From Streptomyces mangrovi (GTDB lineage: Bacteria > Actinomycetota > Actinomycetes > Streptomycetales > Streptomycetaceae), in NCBI RefSeq assembly GCF_900114215.1, contig NZ_FOSG01000019.1, positions 1,375 to 65,374 on the forward strand: a DNA stretch of 64,000 bases, in the 5' to 3' direction. Below the pieces are notes generated by a model. That model saw only the letters and a program-made list of their open reading frames with translations, did not search any database and was not told the DNA's origin. Numbering within the stretch: the stretch's first letter is position 1; each line of letters starts with the position of its first letter. Position numbers and translations under genes: made by a program. This document shows, piece by piece, positions 27,200 through 35,692 of the stretch.

Positions 27200-28284
27200 G
27201 GACCGCGCTCGTCATCGGCACCGGACTGATCGGCACCTCCATCGCCCTGGCGCTGGCCGGGCGCGGGGTGCGGGTGCACCTGGAGGACCACGACGCCGAC
27301 CAGGCCCGCACCGCCGCGTCCCTGGGCGCGGGGACCGACCGGCCGCCGGAGGGACCGGTGGACCTCGCCGTGGTGGCCGTGCCGCCCGCCCACATCCCCG
27401 CCGTCCTCGCCGAGGCCCAGCGCCGGAAGGCGGCACGCGGCTACCTGGACGTCGGCAGCGTCAAGGGCGGCCCGCGCCGGGAGGCCGAGGCGCTGGGCTG
27501 CGATCCGGTCACCTACCTGGGCACGCATCCGATGTCCGGACGCGAGATCTCCGGCCCGCTGGCCGCCACCGCCGACCTCTTCGAGGGACGGCCCTGGGTC
27601 CTGACCCCGACACCGGAGACCGACACCGAGGTGCTCAACCTCGCACTGGAGCTGGTCTCGCTCTGCCGCGCCGTTCCCGTGGTGATGGACGCCGACGCCC
27701 ACGACCGGGCCGTCGCCCTGGTCTCGCACACCCCGCAGCTGCTGTCCAGCCTGGTCGCGGCCCGTCTGGAGGGCGCCGACGAGACGGCCGTGCGCCTGTG
27801 CGGCCAGGGCATCCGCGACGTGACGCGGATCGCCGCCTCCGACCCGGGCATGTGGATCGACATCCTCTCCGCCAACCCCGGCCCCGTGGCCGACGTCCTG
27901 GCCGCGGTGGCCGGCGATCTGGAGGAGACGGTGCGGTCGCTGCGCGCACTGCAGTCCGCCGACGAGACCGAGCGCACCGGCGGGGCGGTGGGCATCGAGG
28001 ACGTGCTGCGCCGCGGCAACAGCGGGCGGGCCCGGATCCCGGGCAAGCACGGGCAGGCCCCGGCCGCCTACGAGACGGTGGCGGTGCTCATCAGCGACCG
28101 GCCGGGCGAGCTGGCCGGCATCTTCGCCGACGCCGGACGGGTCGGCGTCAACATCGAGGACGTCCGGATCGAGCACGCCACCGGCCAGCAGGCCGGCCAT
28201 GTCCAGCTCATGGTCGAGCCGGGCAGCGTCCCCGTACTGACGGCGGCGCTGCGCGAGCGGGGCTGGGCCATCCGGCAGCAGTAG
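27196..28284 (+). CDS. tyrA: Prephenate dehydrogenase
   Basis: The 362-residue enzyme makes 4-hydroxyphenylpyruvate for tyrosine synthesis. It starts VRTALVIGTGLIGTSIALALAG (NAD-binding fold) and carries THPMSGREISGP and the helical domain with HDRAVALVSHTPQLLSS. A C-terminal ACT domain (ETVAVLISDRPGELAGIFADAGRVGVNIEDVRIEH) suggests allosteric feedback, most likely by tyrosine. GTG 27196 overlaps the aroH-remnant stop. cmk follows 124 bp downstream. Confidence 0.93.
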   Translation: MRTALVIGTGLIGTSIALALAGRGVRVHLEDHDADQARTAASLGAGTDRPPEGPVDLAVVAVPPAHIPAVLAEAQRRKAARGYLDVGSVKGGPRREAEALGCDPVTYLGTHPMSGREISGPLAATADLFEGRPWVLTPTPETDTEVLNLALELVSLCRAVPVVMDADAHDRAVALVSHTPQLLSSLVAARLEGADETAVRLCGQGIRDVTRIAASDPGMWIDILSANPGPVADVLAAVAGDLEETVRSLRALQSADETERTGGAVGIEDVLRRGNSGRARIPGKHGQAPAAYETVAVLISDRPGELAGIFADAGRVGVNIEDVRIEHATGQQAGHVQLMVEPGSVPVLTAALRERGWAIRQQ

Positions 28285-28408
28285 GGGTTCCCGGCCGGCG
28301 GTAGCCTTGTGCCGGACGGGGAGGGCGTGCCGGCGTTCCCCTCGCCGGCGCCCCCGCGCCCGCGTTCCGACCCGTGCTCCGAGCAGTTCGAGAAAGGTGC
28401 CCGACACC

Positions 28409-29140
28409 GTGGCAGCAACCTCCCGGCAGGCGTCCTCCGTGTCCCCGGACGCCCCGGCCCCCGTCATCGTCGCCATCGACGGCCCCTCCGGCACGGGCAA
28501 GTCGAGCACCTCCCGGGCCGTCGCGGCCAAGCTCGGTCTGAGCTACCTGGACACCGGCGCGCAGTACCGCGCGATCACCTGGTGGATGCTGACCCACGAC
28601 ATCGACGTGAAGGACGCCGAGGCCGTCGCCGCCGCCGCGGACCGTCCCGAGATCCTCTCCGGCACCGACCCGGCCGAGCCGACCATCACCGTGGACGGCG
28701 CGGACGCCTCCGGCCCGATCCGCACCCAGGAGGTCACCGGCGCGGTCAGCGCGGTCAGCGCGGTGCCCGCGGTGCGCACCAGGATCACCGAGCTCCAGCG
28801 CGCCATCGCCGAGGGAGCCCCCACCGGCATCGTCGTCGAGGGCCGCGACATCGGCACCACCGTCCTGCCCGACGCGGACCTGAAGATCTTCCTCACCGCC
28901 TCGCCCGAGGCCCGCGCGGCCCGGCGCGGCGGCGAGCTGAAGGGCAGCGGCGGCCGCCCGGTCGACCTGGACGCCACCCGCGAGGCCCTCCTGAAGAGGG
29001 ACGCCGCCGACGCCGGCCGCAAGACCTCCCCGCTGCGCAAGGCGGACGACGCGGTCGAGGTGGACACCACGGAACTGACCCTGGAGCAGGTCATCGAGTG
29101 CGTCGTCACCCTGGTCGAAGACAAGCAGCAGGCCAGGTGA
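28409..29140 (+). CDS. cmk: Cytidylate kinase
   Basis: The 243-residue enzyme phosphorylates CMP and dCMP. The P-loop is IDGPSGTGKSS, followed by LDTGAQYRAITWWML, VEGRDIGTTVLPDADLKIFLTAS and the arginine-rich lid around EARAARRGGE. GTG 28409 has GAAAGG about 11 bases upstream; an earlier in-frame GTG lies at 28397. Its stop overlaps the plsC start as GTGA, and the cmk-plsC-der order is common in actinobacteria. Confidence 0.93.
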   Translation: MAATSRQASSVSPDAPAPVIVAIDGPSGTGKSSTSRAVAAKLGLSYLDTGAQYRAITWWMLTHDIDVKDAEAVAAAADRPEILSGTDPAEPTITVDGADASGPIRTQEVTGAVSAVSAVPAVRTRITELQRAIAEGAPTGIVVEGRDIGTTVLPDADLKIFLTASPEARAARRGGELKGSGGRPVDLDATREALLKRDAADAGRKTSPLRKADDAVEVDTTELTLEQVIECVVTLVEDKQQAR

Positions 29141-29811
29141 GCGCGGCGAACGGGGGCCGCGGCCCGGGTCTGCCCAGCGCACGGGGCGCCGCGGTCGGGC
29201 GCCGCATCGGGATCGGCCTGATGTACGGGCTGTGGCGGCCCAGGGTGCTCGGCGCCTGGCGGGTCCCGGCGTCCGGGCCGGTGATCCTCGCCGTCAACCA
29301 CACGCACGCCGTGGACGGCCCGCTGCTGATGGGGACCGCGCCCCGGCCGGTGCACTTCCTGATCAAGAAGGAGGCGTTCACCGGCCCCCTCGACCCCTTC
29401 CTGACCGGCATCGGCCAGATCGAGGTGGACCGGAAGGCCGCCGACCGCGTCGCGATCACCAGGGCGCTGGGAGTGCTGGGCGCCGGCGGCGTGCTGGGGA
29501 TCTTCCCGGAGGGCACCCGGGGCGAGGGCGACTTCGCCTCGCTCCGCTCGGGCCTGGCCTACTTCGCCCTGCGGTCGGGAGCGCCCGTCGTACCCGTCGC
29601 GGTACTGGGGACGGCCGGGAGGCGGGGGCGTGCGATATCCGCGCTGCCGCCGCTGCGGGCCCGTGTCGACATCGTGTTCGGCGAGCCCTTCGAGGCGGGC
29701 GACGGCAGCGGCAGGCGCACCCGGTCGGCGCTGGACGAGGCGACGGTGCGCATCGGCAAGCGGCTGACGGCCCACCTGGCCGACGCCCGGCGCATCACCG
29801 GGCGCGGTTAG
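29137..29811 (+). CDS. plsC: 1-acyl-glycerol-3-phosphate acyltransferase family protein
   Basis: The 224-residue protein has the HX4D acyltransferase motif in NHTHAVDGP near residue 53 and the FPEGTRGEG motif that binds the glycerol phosphate. It transfers an acyl chain during phospholipid synthesis; whether it uses lysophosphatidate specifically is inferred. It is translationally coupled to cmk by a GTGA overlap and followed by der after 130 bp. Confidence 0.88.
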   Translation: MSAANGGRGPGLPSARGAAVGRRIGIGLMYGLWRPRVLGAWRVPASGPVILAVNHTHAVDGPLLMGTAPRPVHFLIKKEAFTGPLDPFLTGIGQIEVDRKAADRVAITRALGVLGAGGVLGIFPEGTRGEGDFASLRSGLAYFALRSGAPVVPVAVLGTAGRRGRAISALPPLRARVDIVFGEPFEAGDGSGRRTRSALDEATVRIGKRLTAHLADARRITGRG

Positions 29812-29941
29812 GCGACACTGGACCTCTGCACCCGTGGCACCCCGCGCCCACCGCGCGGGGCGCCGCGGTCCCGAAACGGGGGACGCGCCCACGGGGGCAC
29901 GCAGGGCCACGGACAACACGTACACACGAGGACAGGACTTC

Positions 29942-31408
29942 ATGAACGAGCAGACCCACGTCGGCGACGAGCACGGGCACGGTGAGCTCGGCGACGCCGA
30001 GTACGCGGAGTTCATGGAGCTCGCCGCGCAGGAGGGGTTCGACGCCGAGGACGTCGAGGGGGCGCTCGGCGAGGCCGGGCACGGGCCGCTGCCGGTGCTG
30101 GCCGTGGTCGGCCGTCCGAACGTCGGCAAGTCGACCCTGGTCAACCGCATCCTCGGCCGCCGCGAGGCCGTCGTGGAGGACCGCCCCGGCGTCACCCGGG
30201 ACCGGGTCACCTACGAGGCCGAGTGGGCGGGCCGCCGCTTCAAGGTGGTCGACACCGGCGGCTGGGAGCAGGACGTCCTGGGCATCGACGCCTCGGTGGC
30301 GGCCCAGGCGGAGTTCGCGATCGAGGCCGCCGACGCGGTGGTCTTCGTGGTGGACGCCACGGTCGGCGCGACCGACACCGACGAGGCGGTCGTCAGGCTG
30401 CTGCGCAAGGCGGGCAAGCCCGTGGTGCTGTGCGCCAACAAGGTCGACGGCCCCTCCGGCGAGGCGGACGCCGCGATGCTGTGGTCGCTCGGCCTCGGCG
30501 AGCCCCACCCGGTCTCCGCCCTGCACGGCCGGGGCACCGGCGACATGCTGGACGAGGTGCTCAAGGCGCTGCCCGAGGCGCCGCCGCAGACCTTCGGCGG
30601 CGGGATCGGCGGGCCGCGCCGGGTGGCGCTGATCGGCCGCCCCAACGTCGGCAAGTCCTCGCTGCTGAACAAGGTGGCGGGGGAGGACCGGGTGGTCGTG
30701 GACCAGCTGGCGGGCACCACCCGCGACCCGGTCGACGAGCTGATCGAACTCGGCGGCAAGACCTGGAAGTTCGTCGACACCGCAGGCATCCGGCGCCGGG
30801 TGCACCTGACCGAGGGCGCCGACTACTACGCCTCGCTGCGCACGGCCGCCGCCCTGGAGAAGGCCGAGGTCGCGGTCGTCCTCATCGACGTCAGCGAGCC
30901 GGTCAGCGTGCAGGACACCCGCATCATCACCATGGCGGTCGACGCCGGGCGCGCGCTGGTCCTCGCGTACAACAAGTGGGACACCCTGGACGAGGAGCGC
31001 CGCTACTACCTGGAGCGCGAGATCGAGACCGATCTGGGCCAGGTGAAGTGGGCGCCGCGGGTGAACGTCTCGGCGCGCACCGGCCGCCACATGGAGAAGC
31101 TGGTGCCGGCGATCGAGACCGCACTGGCCGGCTGGGAGACCCGGGTGCCGACCGGGCGGCTCAACGCCTTCCTCGGCGAACTGGTCGCCGCCCATCCCCA
31201 CCCGATCCGGGGCGGCAAGCAGCCCCGCATCCTCTTCGGCACCCAGGCGGGCACCCGTCCGCCGCGCTTCGTCCTGTTCGCCTCCGGCTTCCTGGAGGCC
31301 GGCTACCGCCGGTTCATCGAGCGGAGGCTGCGCGAGGAGTTCGGTTTCGAGGGCACGCCCGTCCACATCTCGGTGCGGGTGCGCGAGAAGCGCGGGCGCA
31401 AGAAGTGA
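29942..31408 (+). CDS. der: Ribosome-assembly GTPase Der (EngA)
   Basis: The 488-residue protein has two tandem GTPase domains. The first carries GRPNVGKSTLVNR, DTGGWEQ and NKVDG; the second carries GRPNVGKSSLLNK, DTAGIRR and NKWDT. A KH-like C-terminal domain (QPRILFGTQAGTRPPRFVLF) ends with a basic tail (REKRGRKK). Der is needed for 50S subunit maturation. An acidic N-terminal extension of about 50 residues precedes the first domain, as is usual in actinobacteria. A 13-bp terminator follows directly. Confidence 0.96.
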   Translation: MNEQTHVGDEHGHGELGDAEYAEFMELAAQEGFDAEDVEGALGEAGHGPLPVLAVVGRPNVGKSTLVNRILGRREAVVEDRPGVTRDRVTYEAEWAGRRFKVVDTGGWEQDVLGIDASVAAQAEFAIEAADAVVFVVDATVGATDTDEAVVRLLRKAGKPVVLCANKVDGPSGEADAAMLWSLGLGEPHPVSALHGRGTGDMLDEVLKALPEAPPQTFGGGIGGPRRVALIGRPNVGKSSLLNKVAGEDRVVVDQLAGTTRDPVDELIELGGKTWKFVDTAGIRRRVHLTEGADYYASLRTAAALEKAEVAVVLIDVSEPVSVQDTRIITMAVDAGRALVLAYNKWDTLDEERRYYLEREIETDLGQVKWAPRVNVSARTGRHMEKLVPAIETALAGWETRVPTGRLNAFLGELVAAHPHPIRGGKQPRILFGTQAGTRPPRFVLFASGFLEAGYRRFIERRLREEFGFEGTPVHISVRVREKRGRKK

Positions 31409-31413
31409 GGTGA

Positions 31414-31445
31414 GGGCGGGGCGGACGCCGGTGTCCGCCCCGCCC
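31414..31445 (+). terminator. Terminator hairpin after der
   Basis: A perfect 13-bp stem (31414-31426 with 31433-31445) and 6-base loop begin 5 bp after the der stop. Confidence 0.8.
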
Positions 31446-31453
31446 GTCGAAAG

Positions 31454-31500
31454 GACCGGTGAGGACCGTGCCCCGCCGCGGGGCACGGTCCTCACCGGTC
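31454..31500. terminator. Very strong convergent terminator
   Basis: Two perfect 21-bp arms (31454-31474 and 31480-31500) flank a 5-base loop. The right arm contains the stop codon of the minus-strand gene that ends at 31492. Confidence 0.75.
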
Positions 31501-31830
31501 GTAGGGGCGGCCGTCCCGCGGAGCGGGCGGCAGGACGGCGGGCGCCGGGCCGGCGGGGAGGAAGCCGCCGATCCGGCGCCCGCCGTGCCAGTGGGCCGTC
31601 CCGGTGCCGAAGCCCGTGAACCGCAGCTCCTCCTCGCCGCTCCGGTCCCCGGGCAGGGCCCGGAACAGGCGCCGGTACTCGGCGTACAGCGCGTCGTAGA
31701 TCGGAGTGGCCGGGAAGTGGCCCGACACGGGCTCGTGGGGGGCGCGCATCCCCGGGATCCGGCCGCGGTCGATATGCGCGTCGTGGGGGCGGGAAGGTTC
31801 GTAAGGCTGCACGTCAGTGCCAACGATCAC
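31492..31830 (-). CDS. Hypothetical protein, actinobacterial
   Basis: This 112-residue protein from GTG 31830 contains HFPATPIYDALYAEYRRLFRALPGDRSGEEELRFTGFG, a plausible helical core, between Pro-rich ends. I recognise no domain. It lies 66 bp downstream of the 273-residue hypothetical on the same strand, so the two may be co-transcribed, and its stop is embedded in the strong terminator shared with der. Confidence 0.65.
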   Translation of the reverse strand: MIVGTDVQPYEPSRPHDAHIDRGRIPGMRAPHEPVSGHFPATPIYDALYAEYRRLFRALPGDRSGEEELRFTGFGTGTAHWHGGRRIGGFLPAGPAPAVLPPAPRDGRPYDR

Positions 31831-31896
31831 GCCGCCCGGCGGATGCGGGCCCGGCAGGGGGAAACCCCGGTAGGGGGACGCGGGGCCGCGGAATCC

Positions 31897-32718
31897 TCAG
31901 GTGCCCGCCAGCGGCATGGCCGCGGCCACCAGGAGACCACCCGCCGCGGCCTTCTCCAGCGCCTCGCGCAGCAGGTCCTCGCGCGGCTGCTGGCCGATGG
32001 TGCCGACCGGTGCGGCGTAGACGTGGACCGTCCGGCTCCGGTTGGCCGCCGTCCGCCAGTCGTCGGTGACGGGCAGCGGCTGGTGCGCCTGCCACCAGGA
32101 GGTGGGCTGTCCGCCGGCGGGGCCCGGCTGGAGGATGGCGTGGAGCCGGCCCATGGCCAGCAGGACGGACCAGCCGCCGACCGGCGCGGGAGCCCGGGCC
32201 ACGTCGTTCACCGGCATGAAGCCCTGCTCGATGAGGAGCGGCAGGAAGTCGTCGCCCAGGCCGTCGGAGCCTGGACGGGTGATGGGCGCGGTGGGCTCGA
32301 CGACGAGGGCGGGGTGGAGCTGGTCGTCGATGAGCACCTGGCCGCAGGTCACGCCCAGCACGGCCTGGCGAGGGGCGGAGGCGGGGTCGGGCCCGGGACC
32401 GGCGGGGGGCGCGCCGGCCGGTGCGGGGGCGCCGGCGGCCTGCCCGCCGGTGATGGTGCGCACGGCGTCCTTGAGCTGCTCCTCGGAGACCGGGACGACT
32501 TGGGACGGGATGCAGGTCGCGTGAGCGAAGGCGAGCACGGCCGTCTCCTCGCCGAGGAAGAGCACGGTGCTGGTGCGCTCCTGCTCGGGGTCGCCGGGGG
32601 CGCGGCAGGAGGTGCAGTCGTAGCTGCCGGGGGCGCTGTCACCGGCGATCAGCCGGGCGGCTTCCTCCTCGCCGATCTCGGCGCGGACGTCGTCGCTGAC
32701 ATCGAGCATGGGGGACAC
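31897..32718 (-). CDS. Hypothetical protein with CxxC motif
   Basis: The 273-residue protein starts with an acidic helix, then YDCTSCRAPGDPEQE (a CxxC pair), FAHATC and, after a Pro/Ala linker near residue 110, a second half with LGVTCGQVLIDDQLHPALVVEPT. The Cys/His set could bind zinc, but the motif is not a standard one that I can name. GTG 32718 and ATG 32709 are both possible starts. No function is assigned. Confidence 0.7.
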   Translation of the reverse strand: MSPMLDVSDDVRAEIGEEEAARLIAGDSAPGSYDCTSCRAPGDPEQERTSTVLFLGEETAVLAFAHATCIPSQVVPVSEEQLKDAVRTITGGQAAGAPAPAGAPPAGPGPDPASAPRQAVLGVTCGQVLIDDQLHPALVVEPTAPITRPGSDGLGDDFLPLLIEQGFMPVNDVARAPAPVGGWSVLLAMGRLHAILQPGPAGGQPTSWWQAHQPLPVTDDWRTAANRSRTVHVYAAPVGTIGQQPREDLLREALEKAAAGGLLVAAAMPLAGT

Positions 32719-33384
32719 GGGGAAACTCCTGGCGTTCGGTTCTGGTTCACATGCACAACGGGGGACCGAGTGCCGTGGTAACGCGCCGGGGGGAGCGCAG
32801 GTCGCACGGGCGGATGCGCGGTGCGCTACGCGCGCCGGTTCGTTCCGCTTCCCCCCGGAGAACCGGGGGGAAGCGGGGGAGCGGCGGCGAGGAGTGCCCG
32901 GCGCCCGGTGCGCGGTCCGCCGACCGGGTGGGGCCTCGGCCCCGCACTGGCGCGTTTGCGCCGGTCGCGCGCTTGCGGGGCCCTAGCGTGGAGAGGTGCC
33001 GCACACACGTCTCGGCCTCCGGGCCGCCCCCGCCACCGCTTCGCCCCGCGCCGCTCCACCGGCCCCGGCCGCCGCGCCGTGCCGGTCGCGCGGCCGTCTC
33101 GGGCCGGGCGGGCGCGGTACCGTCCGACGCCCCCGGGGCTCCCGTGCCGGCGGCCGCCGGACAGGAACCCCCGGGGCCGCGCGTGGACGGCGGAACGATC
33201 CGTCCGGTTCCTGAAAAAGGCTCACAACAGGCGAACTTTTCGGGTACGAGGCGATCAAGGGGGCCAACCCGCGGCGGCCTTCCGAGGTCTCCTCCACCGG
33301 AGACACGGCATCAACAGGAGCGCGACACCGGAAAACACGGCGCCGGGATGCTTACCCGTGCGCTTTTGTGGGACATGGAGACGG
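32719..33384. other. 666-bp non-coding region before a glycosyltransferase gene
   Basis: No convincing gene lies in this divergent gap. It contains a 14-bp hairpin with an AGAA tetraloop (32845-32876) and a distinctly AT-richer stretch around 33200-33420 that probably holds the promoter of the glycosyltransferase. The plus-strand frame stays open across much of it but lacks coding character and a credible start. Confidence 0.5.
32845..32876. other. Stable hairpin with AGAA tetraloop
   Basis: A perfect 14-bp stem (32845-32858 with 32863-32876) closes a 4-base loop. It lies between two divergent genes, in the 5' region of both, so it is not an ordinary terminator and might act as an mRNA 5' element. 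Confidence 0.5.
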
Positions 33385-34665
33385 ATGCATATCTCTTTTC
33401 TGCTGCATCACGGGTACGGCATGGGCGGGACGATCCGGACCACCTTCAACCTCGCGTGCGCGCTCGCGCAGCAGCACGACGTCGAGATCGTCTCGGTCTT
33501 CCGGCACCGCGACCGTCCCGTCTTCGACCTGGACCCCGCGGTGCGCCTGCGCCATCTGGTGGACATGCGCAAGCACAGCCCGGACTACGACGGAGGCGAC
33601 CCTGAGCACGCCCGGCCGTCCAAGCTGTTCCCGCGCGCCGACGGCAACCACCGCAAGTACAGCGCGCTCACCGACCGCCGGATCACCGAACACCTGGCAG
33701 GCGTCGAGGCGGACGTCGTGATCGGCACCCGCCCCGGCCTCAACACCATGCTCGCCCTGCACACCAGGCCCGGTCCGGTGCGCATGGGGCAGGAGCACCT
33801 CACTCTTTCCACCCACTCGCGGGCTCTGCGGGCGACCCTGCGCGGCGCCTACCCGCGCCTGGACGCACTCACCACCGTCACCGAGGCCGACGCGCGCGAC
33901 TACCGGCGCATGATGCGCCTGCCCGGGGTACACGTGAGGGCGGTGCCCAACGGAGTCCCCGAGCCGGCGGTGGCCCCCTCCGACGGTACCGGGAAGTGGG
34001 TGGTCGCCGCCGGCCGGCTGGCTCCGGCCAAACGCTACGACGTGCTGCTGAGGGCCTTCGCCAAGGTGGTCGAGCAGCGGCCCGACTGGCGGCTGAGGCT
34101 CTACGGGGCCGGACGCGAGGAGGCGAAGCTGCGGGCCATGGTGGAGGAACTCGGCCTGTACAACCACGCGTTCCTCATGGGACCGGCCCATCCCATCGAG
34201 GCCGAGTGGGTCAAGGGATCGGTCGCGGCCGTGACGTCGAGTCTGGAGTCCTTCGGAATGACGATCGTGGAGGCGATGCGCTGCGGTCTGCCGGTGGTGG
34301 CCACCACCTGCCCGCACGGGCCGGGGGAGATCATCGCCGACGGGGTGGACGGGCGGCTGGTGCCCACCGGCGACGTCGACGCCATCGCCGGGGCACTGCT
34401 GGAACTGATCAACGACGACGAGCTGCGCCGGAGGATGGGCCGCGCCGCGGTCGCGGACGCCGCCCGCTACGACCCCGCGCGGATCGGCGAGATGTACTCC
34501 TCGCTGTGCACGGAACTCGTCGCACGCGGCGGGCGCGGCGGGATCGGCCGGCTGCGCTCCTCCCTGCACCGGAGCCGGGGAGCCCTGCTCGGCGGGGCGT
34601 ACGCCACCAAGGACGCCCTGGTCCGCGCCCGTCGGGGCGCGCTGAGAAGAGGAAGGACCGCATGA
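33385..34665 (+). CDS. Glycosyltransferase family 4
   Basis: The 426-residue GT-B protein starts MHISFLLHHGYGMGGTIRT with the donor-side glycine loop. It contains WVVAAGRLAPAKRYDVLLRAFAKV, LYGAGREEAKLRAMVEELGL, and the E-x7-E motif in LESFGMTIVEAMRCGLPVV. It shares its layout with enzymes that build cell-wall or exopolysaccharide glycans. ATG 33385 has GGAG close upstream; GTG 33358 is possible. Its stop overlaps the next gene as ATGA. The basic, Arg-rich C-terminus could contact the membrane. Confidence 0.88.
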   Translation: MHISFLLHHGYGMGGTIRTTFNLACALAQQHDVEIVSVFRHRDRPVFDLDPAVRLRHLVDMRKHSPDYDGGDPEHARPSKLFPRADGNHRKYSALTDRRITEHLAGVEADVVIGTRPGLNTMLALHTRPGPVRMGQEHLTLSTHSRALRATLRGAYPRLDALTTVTEADARDYRRMMRLPGVHVRAVPNGVPEPAVAPSDGTGKWVVAAGRLAPAKRYDVLLRAFAKVVEQRPDWRLRLYGAGREEAKLRAMVEELGLYNHAFLMGPAHPIEAEWVKGSVAAVTSSLESFGMTIVEAMRCGLPVVATTCPHGPGEIIADGVDGRLVPTGDVDAIAGALLELINDDELRRRMGRAAVADAARYDPARIGEMYSSLCTELVARGGRGGIGRLRSSLHRSRGALLGGAYATKDALVRARRGALRRGRTA

Positions 34666-35582
34666 CCGCGACCACCCGCAGGCCCGCCGACGCCCCCGAC
34701 GTCCCCGGGGAGACGGCACCGCGGGCCGACTGCACGGCGGACAGTGCGGGCGGCCTCAGCTTCGACATCGCGCTGCCCGGCGTCGCGGAGCGGTGGGACG
34801 CCGCCCTGCTGCTGCGGCTGCGCGACCGCGACCCCGAGGAGTCGGTGCGCCTGCCGCTGGAACCGCTCTCCGGCGACCCGGACGGCTCCGTGCTGCGCGC
34901 CACCCTGCCCAGTACGGTTCCGCTGGAGGAAGGGCGCTGGGACGCCTATCTGGTGATCGGCGAGGGCGAGGCGCGGCGGCTGCTGCCCGGGTGCAGCGAC
35001 CTGCGCCCGCTGGTCGACCGGGTGCCGCGCACCGACCGGACCTGGCTGGGCGTGCGCATTCCGTACGCCACCAAGTACGGCAACCTCTCGGTGCGTTCCT
35101 GGCTGCGCTGGCCGCACGCCGAGGCGGGCGACATCTGGCCCGCCGACGGCGGACTGACCGTCCACGGGAGGCTGTACGGGGCCGAGCTGACCCCCACCGC
35201 GCGGCTGGAGGCCCGGCCCCGCCGCGCGGCCGCTCCGGACGGTGGGCAGGAGCGGCCCGTCACCGCACCGGTCACCCCGGTCGACGCGCCTGCCGAGGGG
35301 CACGGCTTCACGGCGAGGCTGGCGTACGGCGATCTGGCCCGGGAGGCGGGCGCGGCGGGCGACTGGCAACTGTGGCTGCGCCCCGGCGAGGACGCCGAGC
35401 CGGTGCGCGTGGCCCGGATCCTGGACGACATCGTCGACAAGCACGGGATCCTGCGCTACCCGGCGCGGCCGGTCACCGCGGACGAGGCGGGCGAGAGCGG
35501 GGGGATGACGGCCCGCCCGTACTACACCGGCGCCAACGATCTGTCCGTGCGGCTGGAGGACACGGAGCCGGCCGGCTCCTGA
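34662..35582 (+). CDS. Unknown protein coupled to the glycosyltransferase
   Basis: The 306-residue protein is predicted from composition to be mostly beta: repeated short strands such as SFDIALPG, LLLRLRDRDP, WDAYLVIGEGEARRLLPG and WLGVRIPYATKYGNLSVRSWLR, then GFTARLAYGDLAREAGAAGDWQLWLRPG. No signal peptide or catalytic motif is visible. Translation starts inside the glycosyltransferase stop (ATGA), so the two proteins are made together, suggesting a carbohydrate-related partner. A terminator hairpin follows. Confidence 0.7.
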   Translation: MTATTRRPADAPDVPGETAPRADCTADSAGGLSFDIALPGVAERWDAALLLRLRDRDPEESVRLPLEPLSGDPDGSVLRATLPSTVPLEEGRWDAYLVIGEGEARRLLPGCSDLRPLVDRVPRTDRTWLGVRIPYATKYGNLSVRSWLRWPHAEAGDIWPADGGLTVHGRLYGAELTPTARLEARPRRAAAPDGGQERPVTAPVTPVDAPAEGHGFTARLAYGDLAREAGAAGDWQLWLRPGEDAEPVRVARILDDIVDKHGILRYPARPVTADEAGESGGMTARPYYTGANDLSVRLEDTEPAGS

Positions 35583-35599
35583 CCTTCCGGCCCGCAGGA

Positions 35600-35634
35600 C
35601 CCGGCCCGCCCGGAGCTTCTCCGGACGGGCCGGG
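35600..35634 (+). terminator. Terminator hairpin
   Basis: A 16-bp stem with one mismatch (35600-35615 with 35619-35634) and a 3-base loop lies 18 bp after the glycosyltransferase-partner gene. Confidence 0.7.
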
Positions 35635-35692
35635 CGTACCCGGCGGACAACGCGGACGGTCCCTGTCCTCAAGGGGTGGCAGAATCGGCCGC

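Noticed and set aside
25300..28530. 1076-residue minus-strand open frame
   Set aside because: It is antisense to recognised genes (nucleotidyltransferase, tyrA, cmk) and has the Arg/Pro/Gly composition produced by GC-biased third positions.
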